A stretch of 41,855 nt of DNA. Source: a virus. Made by a program: the position numbers and the translations under genes. Below are positions 5,487 to 12,981 of this stretch, in pieces. How positions within the stretch are numbered: position 1 is the stretch's first letter; every line of letters begins with the position of its first letter. Location: positions 1-41,855 of IMG/VR virus record IMGVR_UViG_3300036785_000476; one strand, 5' to 3'. Below the pieces are notes generated by a model. The model did no database searches. It saw only the letters and a program-made list of their open reading frames with translations, and was not told the DNA's origin.

Positions 5487-5505
5487 TGTGTGCCTTTCAT
5501 TCGGG
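5487..5505 (-). promoter_or_regulatory. Start-associated leader repeat (mini-ORF variant)
   Basis: CCCGAATGAAAGG, CACACA, ATG. The leader ATG opens a five-codon ORF that ends overlapping the gene start (ATGA). Confidence 0.7.
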
Positions 5506-5527
5506 AATCATCGGTGCACGCTTCACG

Positions 5528-5558
5528 TGCATACGCAACCGTGAGCACCCTGTGTCAA
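5528..5558 (-). promoter_or_regulatory. Putative leftward early promoter
   Basis: Minus-strand TTGACA (5558-5553) with TATGCA at 5533-5528 (19-bp spacing, or GTATGC at 18). A second TTGAC lies 9 bp upstream of the -35. It is placed to drive the operon starting at 5486. Spacing is a little long, so the -10 is tentative. Confidence 0.45.
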
Positions 5559-6230
5559 TACGTCAATGCGGGTGTGTCGATTGCGTTTCATCCTGTTGTG
5601 GTGAGTCACGTTTGTGTCGCACTGCCACCGCTTACTCTCACATGTGGCGGCCTCGTCATGTACCGGGACCGCCACTGTCAGTAAGCCAGTGACACACAGC
5701 CTCACCTTTGCTCGTCCTACCTAATGGGTTATCGGCATGCTCACAATAACCGGGTAGTTCACACAAGCTCAGAGGTCTTACCCTCCGATTGTCACGCCGC
5801 TCAAGTGTTACCTGTGTTGCGGACCCTAGCTTCGGGCTCGATGCCCCGGGGTGGACTCCCCGCCCTGCGACCTACACCAATACAAACACCTAGGGGCCGC
5901 AAAGGTTACGCCGAGGCAAGGGTTCTTACGAAGCTCTTATGCTGAGGGGCCTTCCAGCCCCCCAAAACCCCGCAAATAGCGTATATCCGCTCTTACGTAG
6001 TTCTTACGCTCGGCCGTAACCGGCCGGGGCCTGGCCCGCGGTCAGGGGCTCGGGCCCGGGGGCCCTGTGCGGCCCGCTACGGGGCCGCGGGGCCCTACAG
6101 GGCCCCGGGCATAGGCACGGGGCCCGGAGGCCGCTAGCGGCCCGGAGGATGGCTCGCAGGGGCCGCGGGTAAGTGTGGCCGCCCTGTGACCGAAAGGTTT
6201 CGGCCGGGGCAGAATCACGGTAGTGTGGCG

Positions 6231-6279
6231 AGAGGGGCCCCGTGCACGGTGTACGGGCATTAGCGCACGGGGCCCCTCT
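6231..6279. terminator. Perfect 15-bp hairpin upstream of integrase
   Basis: AGAGGGGCCCCGTGC (6231-6245) pairs with GCACGGGGCCCCTCT (6265-6279), 19-base loop, no T-run. It could insulate integrase from readthrough or mark an origin-like structure. Confidence 0.5.
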
Positions 6280-6331
6280 CCACCTATCCCCGTGGCCTGT
6301 CTATCGGCACCCTACACCTAGCGGGGCCCCC

Positions 6332-6384
6332 GTGCGGAACACCTAGTCCGCTTGTCAGGAAACCGTCAGGAAGGTGTTCGGCAC
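6332..6384. promoter_or_regulatory. Candidate attP core (53-bp inverted repeat)
   Basis: GTGCGGAACACC (6332-6343) and GGTGTTCGGCAC (6373-6384) are inverted with one mismatch, centred near 6358. Two GTCAGGAA repeats lie inside. Serine-integrase attP sites are about 50 bp, imperfectly symmetrical, and usually next to the integrase gene; this lies 113 bp upstream. The crossover dinucleotide cannot be assigned. Confidence 0.5.
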
Positions 6385-6421
6385 ATATGCATAGGCGCAT
6401 TGGGCCCTATGCACCTGTGCC
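6380..6421. promoter_or_regulatory. Second inverted repeat before integrase
   Basis: GGCACATATGCATAGG (6380-6395) is inverted at CCTATGCACCTGTGCC (6406-6421), 14 of 16 paired. It shares GGCAC with the right arm of the previous repeat. Could be the attP core instead, an operator for integrase, or an RDF site. Confidence 0.45.
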
Positions 6422-6476
6422 GACTAAGGTGCTACCCTCCGGGTCAGGGCCCCACCGATGGGCGGGGCTCACCCTA

Positions 6477-6496
6477 CCCGAATGAAGGAACACACG
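6477..6496 (+). promoter_or_regulatory. Start-associated leader repeat, plus-strand copy
   Basis: CCCGAATGAAGG, AACACACG, ATG. The only strong copy in plus orientation, showing the element belongs to early genes irrespective of strand. Confidence 0.75.
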
Positions 6497-7984
6497 ATGA
6501 GTGGACTAACACTGGACATCATCGCACGAGTGAGTAAGAAAGGCTCGCGCGAGCGGTTGAAGAGTGACAAGCAACAGGTGGCAGATTGCCGAGCCCGCAT
6601 TGAGGGCGATGGTAACACGGTGGGCAAAGTGCACATTGCCATAGACGAGTCGGCAGGGCACGGTGAACACCCCGCCATCGAAGAGGCAAAGCGGCGGGCC
6701 CTGTCGGGTGAGAGTGACGGCTGTGTGTCGGCCTACCTCTCGCGGTCATTCCGTAACACGGTGTACGGGCTTATGACTGTCAAGGCGATACTTGATGCCG
6801 GAAGGGTGTACCTCTCCCTCGACTGTCCGTTTGACCTAGAAACTCCCGATGGTGAGAAGTACCTGACCGATAAGCTCTCACAGGCACAGCTAGAGTGGCG
6901 AATGTATAAAGAGAACTTTGCACGCAACGTCAGGGAGGCCATCGAGGCCGGGTGTCACATCAATGTGCCATTCGGTTACCGGCGGTCGGATGGCCGCGGC
7001 TCACCACTTGAGCCCGAGCCCACCGAGGCACCGACCGTCACCGAGGCCGCACGGTTACGATCAATCGGGTGGTCATGGGCGCGTATCTCCCGGGAGCTAA
7101 ATGCACATTGGTGCCCACCGCGGCCGACGACACGCACCATCGGTGGCACTCGGGTGACATGGCAGGCCGAATGGAACCACACCACCGTTCACCAAATGCT
7201 GCGACAGAATGTGTACCGCGGATGGGCCCACTCGGACCCGCACATAAACAAAGCGGCACACCCACCATTGATTGATCCTGACACATGGGCCCTAGTCGAA
7301 GCTGCCCGGGGTGTCAAACCTGACAGGCCCGAGGAAGGGTACGAGCTAACCGGACTTGTCAGGTGTAGCGGGTGCGGGTTCGCAATGGTGCACAGTGTGG
7401 AGCATGGCCGACGTTACTACAGGTGCAAGCGGCGAGCGGGTGACCCGAAGCGGTGCCCTGCACCTGTGTGCATCCCGGCCAAAGACCTAGAGGATGCGGT
7501 GATGGGTGACTTTGCCGACACCTATCTAAAGAGTGAGGCCGTCGGTGAAGAGGTCAACACCGATGAGGCCGAGGCCCGCACCGAGGTAGAGGCCGCTAAC
7601 GCACACATGCAAGCGGTGATTGACACATGGGCCCGAGCCCGCGAGCTTACAGGCGGATTGTCACCTGACCAAGAAACACGTGAGGCCAATGATGTCAAGG
7701 CCGCGAGTGTCAGGGCCCGTCAAGCTGAGAGTGAACTACACAGGGTGCGAGCCGCGGCGAGGGGCAATGACCTACTCGGCCCGCTCACTATCAAGATGTT
7801 CAATGATGCACCGGCCGACGAGCGCCGGTACTACATGTCACTTGTCTACCGCGCCGTTGTCTGTCGGCAGGGTGATGGGTGGCGCGAGGCCGTCAGTAAG
7901 AGATACACCATTCTGACTTCCATGGGTGAGGGCCCGTCTAATGGCATGCCACTCATCCGGGAGATTGTCAGTCTCTCTCACTAG
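6497..7984 (+). CDS. int: Large serine integrase
   Basis: 495 aa from ATG 6497, set by the leader's Shine-Dalgarno. Resolvase N-terminal catalytic domain: IARVS with nucleophile Ser13, then AYLSRSFRN (Ser82, Arg83, Arg86) as the second active-site block. The recombinase domain follows at about 155-270 (INVPFGYRR, the helix AARLRSIGWSWARISRELN). A zinc ribbon comprises CSGC (290-293) and C310/C320. A coiled-coil-rich C-terminus (about 365-430) is typical of phiC31/Bxb1-type integrases, which recombine attP with attB. It is the only rightward gene in the early half, which suggests acquisition as an integration cassette together with 6332-6421. Confidence 0.95.
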   Translation: MSGLTLDIIARVSKKGSRERLKSDKQQVADCRARIEGDGNTVGKVHIAIDESAGHGEHPAIEEAKRRALSGESDGCVSAYLSRSFRNTVYGLMTVKAILDAGRVYLSLDCPFDLETPDGEKYLTDKLSQAQLEWRMYKENFARNVREAIEAGCHINVPFGYRRSDGRGSPLEPEPTEAPTVTEAARLRSIGWSWARISRELNAHWCPPRPTTRTIGGTRVTWQAEWNHTTVHQMLRQNVYRGWAHSDPHINKAAHPPLIDPDTWALVEAARGVKPDRPEEGYELTGLVRCSGCGFAMVHSVEHGRRYYRCKRRAGDPKRCPAPVCIPAKDLEDAVMGDFADTYLKSEAVGEEVNTDEAEARTEVEAANAHMQAVIDTWARARELTGGLSPDQETREANDVKAASVRARQAESELHRVRAAARGNDLLGPLTIKMFNDAPADERRYYMSLVYRAVVCRQGDGWREAVSKRYTILTSMGEGPSNGMPLIREIVSLSH

Positions 7985-8059
7985 CCACCGAGTGCCCGGG
8001 CGCTCGCGGCCTAGCTTTGCCGCGAGTGCCGCATGCAGGGTGTCAGTAGGTAAGGTCAT
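7838..8059 (-). CDS. Possible small protein overlapping integrase 3' end
   Basis: 73 aa from ATG 8059, which overlaps the end of the upstream gene (stop at 8043), so coupling is possible. The first 25 codons lie outside integrase and look protein-like (LHAALAAKLGRERPG). The rest is antisense to the integrase C-terminus for 147 bp, unusual in a compact phage. Either a genuine short gene truncated by the integrase insertion, or a chance frame. Confidence 0.3.
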   Translation of the reverse strand: MTLPTDTLHAALAAKLGRERPGTRWLVRETDNLPDEWHAIRRALTHGSQNGVSLTDGLAPPITLPTDNGAVDK

Positions 8060-8528
8060 CTCTCACCTGACGTAGATAACGGTCAGGTACCGCGTGCACG
8101 GGTGGCCGGTCTTTCTTACCAAGTCTGGTAAGCCACTCTCGCCGCTTGGCCTTATGACCCTCGATGCATCCGACAATCTCCATATTCGGCATGACACCCC
8201 GCACGTGAATATACACATGGTCATCGGGGTCGGTCGGCCGTACAAATAGGAACCCGTCAGCCTGTGAGTGCCACCGTACCTGCACGCCGGGGCCGACATC
8301 ACCCAAACGGTCACGGGCCGGATCGTCACACACCGGGGCCCATGGACGGTGCAATAAGTTGTGTACCACTAACTCGGCACCCATACTCTCCACCGCGGTA
8401 GTCCACCTGTCACGATCATATCCATGCCGGTCATGTGTGCCATGAGTGTAGTGGTACCACTGACGGTCAGCCGCCACCGCCACCACACGGTGAAGCTCGG
8501 GCAGAGTAATGGGCATCCACACACTCAC
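8043..8528 (-). CDS. Nuclease-like conserved phage protein next to rusA
   Basis: 161 aa from GTG 8528, overlapping the rusA stop (GTGA). Spaced motifs include a helix with GAELVVHN (about residue 50), then GDVGPGVQVRWHSQ (about 77-90), FLFVRPTD, and VYIHVRGVMPNMEIVGCI. The order E...D...xVR plus following strands resembles PD-(D/E)XK nuclease-fold phage proteins that often sit by recombination genes. Active-site assignment (Glu in GAEL, Asp in GDVG, polar residue in QVR) is inference. Probably DNA processing; specificity unknown. Confidence 0.55.
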   Translation of the reverse strand: MSVWMPITLPELHRVVAVAADRQWYHYTHGTHDRHGYDRDRWTTAVESMGAELVVHNLLHRPWAPVCDDPARDRLGDVGPGVQVRWHSQADGFLFVRPTDPDDHVYIHVRGVMPNMEIVGCIEGHKAKRREWLTRLGKKDRPPVHAVPDRYLRQVRDDLTY

Positions 8529-8971
8529 AGTGCCCTCACCTGTACCTCGCACCGTTCGGGTGTGCCGTACCGCTTGCGTGCCACCTGTACCACCACCTGC
8601 GCATCATCGCGCCACACGATGCTAGTACAGGCATCCTCCACCGCTCGGGTGAGCTTAGTGACATCCGGCCTCACTGTTGGGGCCCGCGGTGCCTGTGGCT
8701 TCACTGTGCCCGCGTTACGGCCAGTGCCATAGTGGGCCCGGGGCCGCTGCGCATAGAAGGTGAGTGACAGGCCGAGGGCCCCGCGCATCGGTGTGGCACC
8801 GTTCATTGCCTCGTGTGCCGCACCTGACACTAGGGCCCGCCACGGCATCACCTTTTTATTACTGTCGATGATGCGTACACCCTCACCTGTCGGTATGCCC
8901 CGCTTTGATCCTCCGGGCTCCGGGTGACCGATCACGGTGAAGCTCACATCGGTGGGCCCGTCACCGTTCAC
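8525..8971 (-). CDS. rusA: RusA-family Holliday junction resolvase
   Basis: 148 aa from GTG 8971, coupled to the upstream stop. The conserved RusA block is RPDVTKLTRAVEDA (101-114) followed by IVWRDDAQVV (118-127). Asp103, Asp113 and the Asp122/123 pair are the expected acidic metal ligands, and Lys106 the conserved basic residue. The N-terminal strand FTVIGHPEPGGSKR is also typical. RusA cuts four-way junctions during replication and recombination, which fits the annealing protein and SSB-like gene upstream in the same operon. Confidence 0.9.
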   Translation of the reverse strand: MNGDGPTDVSFTVIGHPEPGGSKRGIPTGEGVRIIDSNKKVMPWRALVSGAAHEAMNGATPMRGALGLSLTFYAQRPRAHYGTGRNAGTVKPQAPRAPTVRPDVTKLTRAVEDACTSIVWRDDAQVVVQVARKRYGTPERCEVQVRAL

Positions 8972-9174
8972 GATTCAATCCACACTTCTCGGAGTGTCGC
9001 CATACGTGCGAGCATGGCATCGGCACAGGCAGTGCAGTAAATGGCAATCGGTTCACCGAACAAGCCATAGGTGACATGCCACCCACCGACCTCAAGTGCA
9101 CGTGCACGATCCTGTGTCATCTTGGCCCACCCTGTTTCGAGCCCGCACCGTTCACAATGTGCTGGACAAGTCAC
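8968..9174 (-). CDS. Small zinc-ribbon protein
   Basis: 68 aa from GTG 9174, overlapping the end of the regulator gene by 23 bp. Two CxxC pairs (CERC near residue 8 and CTAC near 47) flank a short region with GWHVTYGLFGEPIAIYC. This is a treble-clef or ribbon-like arrangement common in phage accessory proteins. No specific function. Coupled to rusA. Confidence 0.65.
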   Translation of the reverse strand: MTCPAHCERCGLETGWAKMTQDRARALEVGGWHVTYGLFGEPIAIYCTACADAMLARMATLREVWIES

Positions 9175-9937
9175 GCCAGTTACGTCCCGGAATTTGAGTT
9201 ACATGACTCGCACCGTTGTAAATCATTTCCAGTGTGAGCCCGAGGCCCACGGCCAGCTTGTCTGCATTGTCAATCCGCACGTGTGCCGACTCGCCAGTAC
9301 GCAGGCGGTAGATGGCACGCTCACTGACACCCGACACCTGTGCGAGCCACCGATAGTCACCGTCACATGCACGCTCTATCTCGCGGACGAGCGGTGCCGG
9401 GTCTAGAAAGATTCTCTCTTTGCGGTCGGTGACACGTGGCCGCTTGGCCTTTGACACAGGTATCCCGGCCTCGCGCCGCTTGGCCTCTTTATAGATACGC
9501 TGATACTCACGCCGTAACTGTACCTGTTCACGTGTCGCATGCTGCTCGTAATAGCGCCCGCCGATATTGCCACAGGCTCGACACCGAGAGGTAGGTAGTC
9601 CGAATCGCCGGTACGGACTCTTACGGGTGTCGGGTGGAAAGTCACACAGTAACCGCCACCGCCCACACCCCGGGCAATACTTCCGGCCTAGGACAATCTC
9701 ACGTGCACAGGACTTACGGTGCAGTTCCTCATACGGTTGCCGCTTGAGTAGTGAGGTCGGTGCAACCTGCACCCGGAGAGTGATGCCGCACAGGCGCAAG
9801 CGGTACCACACCGTAGTGGGTGAGACATCCAATACCTGTGTGACCTCTTTGACACTGGCCCCCGCGTCACGGTACAGAGTGATGATTGCCCACGTGCGAG
9901 CCCTGACCACACCATCCCGGTACTTCACCTGTCGCAT
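9152..9937 (-). CDS. DNA-binding regulator with two HTH domains and a central zinc ribbon
   Basis: 261 aa, ATG 9937. N-terminal homeodomain-like HTH (about 14-52: GASVKEVTQVLDVSPTTVWY). The centre has CPGC (about 93-96), then CRAC (about 123-126) and GRYYEQH, a zinc ribbon like those in HNH-related proteins but without a clear catalytic His-His. The C-terminus is a Cro/C1-type HTH (WLAQVSGVSERAIYRLRTGE, about 198-217). No other multi-HTH regulator is present, so it is the best candidate to bind the six palindromes or control early transcription, but this is inference. Confidence 0.7.
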   Translation of the reverse strand: MRQVKYRDGVVRARTWAIITLYRDAGASVKEVTQVLDVSPTTVWYRLRLCGITLRVQVAPTSLLKRQPYEELHRKSCAREIVLGRKYCPGCGRWRLLCDFPPDTRKSPYRRFGLPTSRCRACGNIGGRYYEQHATREQVQLRREYQRIYKEAKRREAGIPVSKAKRPRVTDRKERIFLDPAPLVREIERACDGDYRWLAQVSGVSERAIYRLRTGESAHVRIDNADKLAVGLGLTLEMIYNGASHVTQIPGRNWRDLSSTL

Positions 9938-10134
9938 GACACACCTAGCTCATCCGGCTTGGCAGTGACCACCACACCGTCATCATTCTCGATGGTGAGT
10001 AGTTGCCCTACCCACTTGAGAGTGACACGGTGACCATCGGGGAGGGACCGGGTTGCGGCCACACTGTCAAGTTCCCACTCTTGCTTGAGCTTGAGTAAGT
10101 CACTCGCCAGTGCGGCCACACCCGAGTACCTCAT
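9925..10134 (-). CDS. Hypothetical small early protein
   Basis: 69 aa. I chose the ATG at 10134 because it lies four bases past the previous stop. The 95-residue frame would run back into the coiled-coil gene. Short helix (VAALASDLLKLKQEW), then beta strands (HRVTLKWVGQLLTIENDDGVVV). No family recognised. Overlaps the regulator start by 13 bp. Confidence 0.65.
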   Translation of the reverse strand: MRYSGVAALASDLLKLKQEWELDSVAATRSLPDGHRVTLKWVGQLLTIENDDGVVVTAKPDELGVSCDR

Positions 10135-10138
10135 TACT

Positions 10139-10873
10139 TCACTCCGGGTCGGCCTCGACAGGTTCGGCACCGGCACCCGTGATGCCATCCCGCAAATCCT
10201 CCAACTTGGCAATCACGTTACTAAGCCGCTCCGCGATCTTTGACCGTTCACCCGCGGTGGCGACAGGCAACATCTTGCGAGCCATCCTGACGAGTGCACT
10301 TGACTCGGTATCGAGGGCCCTGACATGTTGCACGTAGTCACTCACCACTTCCTTGCGTGCCTCTTTGGTGGGCTCGGTCGGTGTCCGTTCCTCGACAGGC
10401 ACGTATGACCGTGCCTCTCTCACTGCCCGGGCGGTAGTGACACCACCGTCATCCTCGGTACGCAGCTTGTCCACTACCGCGTCAAGCTGTGACTCTTCCA
10501 ACTTCCCGAGCGTGCGAAACATGGAACGGGTGTTAGGTTGGAAGTCAGACAGTGGCGCGAGGTCAGCGGGTGTGGCCTCTTCCTCTTGTGACTTCCTCCG
10601 ACCGCGGCCAGGTGTAATCGCAAGGTCAAGTTTGCCGAGTGCCGCTTCGGCCCTCACCTTTAGTTCACCTGCATTGTCCGCAAGCTCGCGGGCCTCGTCA
10701 CGTTTCTTGATGTAATGCTGCACTGCCGCGGCCCTGTCTCGCCACTCAAGGAGTGACTCCACATCTTCACTGGCACGTGCAATGTCGATTTGACGCTTGG
10801 CCTCATCGAGTGCCGCGATTGCGGCGGCCTCTTCGGCAGGTAGTACATCCGTTGAAGTGGTGGCCGCGGCCAT
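10139..10873 (-). CDS. Helical protein with N-terminal region of a common phage/actinobacterial family
   Basis: 244 aa from ATG 10873, with AAGGAAAGGGAG ahead of it. The first 90 residues (IDIARASEDVESLLEWRDRAAAVQHYIKK, then LKVRAEAALGKL) match the pattern of small helical proteins found beside ParB-like genes on phages and integrative elements. The middle is basic (GRGRRKSQEEE), and the C-terminus has two further long helices. Probably forms coiled-coil oligomers. A replication-initiation or partition accessory role is inference. The 145-bp gap upstream contains repeated CATAC/GTATG steps and could hold a promoter. Confidence 0.6.
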   Translation of the reverse strand: MAAATTSTDVLPAEEAAAIAALDEAKRQIDIARASEDVESLLEWRDRAAAVQHYIKKRDEARELADNAGELKVRAEAALGKLDLAITPGRGRRKSQEEEATPADLAPLSDFQPNTRSMFRTLGKLEESQLDAVVDKLRTEDDGGVTTARAVREARSYVPVEERTPTEPTKEARKEVVSDYVQHVRALDTESSALVRMARKMLPVATAGERSKIAERLSNVIAKLEDLRDGITGAGAEPVEADPE

Positions 10874-11018
10874 GTCACTCCCTTTCCTTGGGTTGGGTAT
10901 TTGGTAAGTCCAGCGTTTCCGGGGTGGTACATGCGGACAATAGGTTACCTACGGAGTACGGGAGCGCACACGCATACATACGTGCGTATAGGGTATGTAA
11001 CCAGTTGTACTCATGTAC

Positions 11019-11819
11019 CTAGTCATCGCGGTGGTGAGGCACTGACATGTCCTCTGACAGTCGGTAAAAGGCCAATTGAACGTGCCCGCGTTTAGCGGGC
11101 CCGTGTGCCTGTAGTGAGTGATACTCACATCCAAGCTCGGCCATCCGGCCCTTGAGATAATTGTCTGCCACGGTCTGCATATGCACCACCCGAAGATGGG
11201 TAATGAATTCACTATGCCGGATGAGGTACGCTCCCCACTCGTGATCGGCTATCAGTACCGGCCGCACTAGCACCCGGCCCTGCTTACCCGCGGTCGCCGC
11301 ATTACGGTCATACTCGTCACGCTTCTGTATGCGCCGAAGGTTTGAGTACCGATAGTCAGGTGTCACCGATAGGTGCACCGGCTCGCACATGTTCACAAAC
11401 CCATCGAGCCGCTCGTGCAGTTCGGATAGCTCATCCTGCACTGCCACCGTAGTGGCTAGTGTGCACAGTGCGATATATACGTCTGCGACCTCGGGACGGG
11501 TGAGTGCCTTTGGCCGACACAGCCCGTCACTCTCCGAGGTCAGCAGTGCCACGAAACTCTGTGGCGAGTGCAACCGCCGCTGCCTGTCACACCTAATCAC
11601 CATGTCATTAGACAGGGTGACACTCAAGGGGTCATCCTCACCGCGGCCCTGTCGGATGACACCATCCACCCTGACGGTGGGTGGCAGGCCGAACGCATCT
11701 GACACCCACTGTCGCAGTGTCGAGAATGAGGCATCCCGATCCGGCAGGGGTGGAATGTGACCACCCTTCCGGGGTTTGGTCGGATTGGCAAAGTCATCCT
11801 CTGACAGTTCGGGGCTCAT
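11019..11819 (-). CDS. Hypothetical replication-region protein
   Basis: 266 aa from ATG 11819, ATGA-coupled to the zinc-ribbon gene. It opens with a Pro/Lys-rich, disordered segment. A central helix-rich block follows (DVYIALCTLATTVAVQDELSE) with alternating strands (GRVLVRPVLIADHEWG). The composition and position, between a zinc-ribbon protein and the helical protein, fit a replication or recombination factor, but I see no polymerase, helicase or primase motif. Function not assigned. Confidence 0.6.
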   Translation of the reverse strand: MSPELSEDDFANPTKPRKGGHIPPLPDRDASFSTLRQWVSDAFGLPPTVRVDGVIRQGRGEDDPLSVTLSNDMVIRCDRQRRLHSPQSFVALLTSESDGLCRPKALTRPEVADVYIALCTLATTVAVQDELSELHERLDGFVNMCEPVHLSVTPDYRYSNLRRIQKRDEYDRNAATAGKQGRVLVRPVLIADHEWGAYLIRHSEFITHLRVVHMQTVADNYLKGRMAELGCEYHSLQAHGPAKRGHVQLAFYRLSEDMSVPHHRDD

Positions 11820-12322
11820 GCCATTAGTACCTCACCAATGGCAATGAACGGGCACCCGTTGTCACAGTCATTGACCTCAAGCCGCGGCTTCGGGTCACGG
11901 TCCCTAATCTCCACTACCACCGTGACCACCCGGCATATCGGGCACGGCCCCGCCATCCGGCCCGTACCGTCACAGGTAAGAGATGGCTTGACCTTTGTGG
12001 CAACCGTCCACCTGTCAAACACCTTACGGTGGAAGTCGGCATATCTCTTTTGTTTAGCCGACAGTTGCGCCACAGGCTCGGGAGGCAGGGTGAGTCCGGT
12101 GCACTTCCAACACACCCGTTTACCCCCGTGCCAGTAACGGCCACCCAACGGCTCGCCACACTCACACCGCGGCACATTGAGATTGAGCCCGAGGATGTGC
12201 AAGTCAGGTGCGGGTAACCGCTCCCAACATCTAAGGCAGGTATCAGCCTGTGCGTATTCACTGTATGCAATCCATTCGGGCTCGGTGAAGCGGTGGCAAT
12301 GTGCACACTCTCGGGGGCTCAT
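11816..12322 (-). CDS. Multi-zinc-ribbon protein, C-terminal part primase-zinc-like
   Basis: 168 aa, ATG 12322. Three cysteine groups: CAHC and CLRC near residues 6-32, CECG and CWKC near 52-74, and CPIC at about 130-133 followed after a beta hairpin (VVTVVVEIRDRD) by C..GC. The last group resembles the CHC2-type zinc module that opens bacterial and phage primases, in miniature. A DNA-binding role in replication or recombination is likely; a primase role would need a partner such as the next gene and is speculative. Confidence 0.6.
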   Translation of the reverse strand: MSPRECAHCHRFTEPEWIAYSEYAQADTCLRCWERLPAPDLHILGLNLNVPRCECGEPLGGRYWHGGKRVCWKCTGLTLPPEPVAQLSAKQKRYADFHRKVFDRWTVATKVKPSLTCDGTGRMAGPCPICRVVTVVVEIRDRDPKPRLEVNDCDNGCPFIAIGEVLMA

Positions 12323-12324
12323 AA

Positions 12325-12981
12325 TCAGAACGGCGGTTTATCATCCTCCCACGGTACGGGCTCGGGCGGCGGGCCCGCCGAGGATGCCCCTGTAGGCCCC
12401 TGTGCGGGCACCTGCGGCCCTCCGCGGGCCGGGGCCGGGGGTTGGGCCTCCGGGGCCGGGGCCGCCCGCACAGGCCCGGAGGATGGCTCGGGCAACCCAC
12501 GGGTGTCAATCGGCACATCGGGCTCATCCCGGATATTGCCGCGGGTCATATCGTCCACGGTAAGTTGCACACCACCCGTCCGGAGTCCGTTCACGTAAGT
12601 GTTCACAAACACCCGGCCGTCACCCTGACGGCTAGTGGTCTTGACATCAAACATGCCACCGACCGCTATAGATATCTCGCGCCGTAGTGAGTCATCATCC
12701 ATGATGAGTGGCACACCGTCAGGTGCATTCTTACCGAGAGGCACCCCGAGGCCGATCAATAGCTCACGTGTGAATGGGAACCCTGCACCCTCAAACCTAT
12801 TCCACGATTGCCACTGACATGTCCAATCCTTAGCGTCACGCCACTCGGTGACAATCTGCTCACCGCTCCGGGTGTCCACTAGGCTGGCACGGTCCAACAC
12901 TGCCACGTGTGCCCCGTCATCCGGGAGCTTGACATTCTCTTCCCCGGTATTCAATTGGTCGTAATTGATCGTCACAGTCAC
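12325..12981 (-). CDS. SSB-like (DUF669-type) single-strand binding protein
   Basis: 218 aa from GTG 12981, GTGA-coupled to the annealing protein. The N-terminal OB-like region (about 1-150) begins TVTINYDQL, contains AKDWTCQWQSW, and matches the DUF669 pattern of phage SSB substitutes. It is followed by a Pro/Ala/Gly-rich linker (about 160-205) and an acidic tip, EDDKPPF, very close to the DDDIPF tail through which bacterial SSBs recruit partners. It would coat ssDNA for the annealing protein and RusA. The linker is encoded by GGGCCC-rich DNA like the noncoding islands and contains the CGGAGGATGGCTC repeat. Confidence 0.8.
   Translation of the reverse strand: MTVTINYDQLNTGEENVKLPDDGAHVAVLDRASLVDTRSGEQIVTEWRDAKDWTCQWQSWNRFEGAGFPFTRELLIGLGVPLGKNAPDGVPLIMDDDSLRREISIAVGGMFDVKTTSRQGDGRVFVNTYVNGLRTGGVQLTVDDMTRGNIRDEPDVPIDTRGLPEPSSGPVRAAPAPEAQPPAPARGGPQVPAQGPTGASSAGPPPEPVPWEDDKPPF

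Larger units (their letters stand above)
5487..6496. other. Intergenic control region between divergent early genes and integrase
   Basis: About 1 kb without a convincing gene. The 60-73 aa frames here lack ribosome sites and protein-like composition. It contains a leftward promoter candidate (5528-5558), a stretch with repeated CTTACG (5930-6012), a GGGCCC-rich island (about 6010-6180), a 15-bp perfect hairpin (6231-6279) and two inverted repeats directly before the integrase (6332-6384, 6380-6421). No tRNA was found. Confidence 0.7.

Noticed and set aside
5820-5880. Possible tRNA (a TCGAT loop between GGGC and GCCC near 5840)
   Set aside because: No acceptor stem or anticodon arm can be folded around it.
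5724-5945. 73-codon plus-strand frame in the control region
   Set aside because: No Shine-Dalgarno, no leader element, amino-acid composition not protein-like.
6042-6260. 72-codon minus-strand frame in the 6-kb island
   Set aside because: Same low-complexity composition, no start signal, runs through a perfect hairpin.
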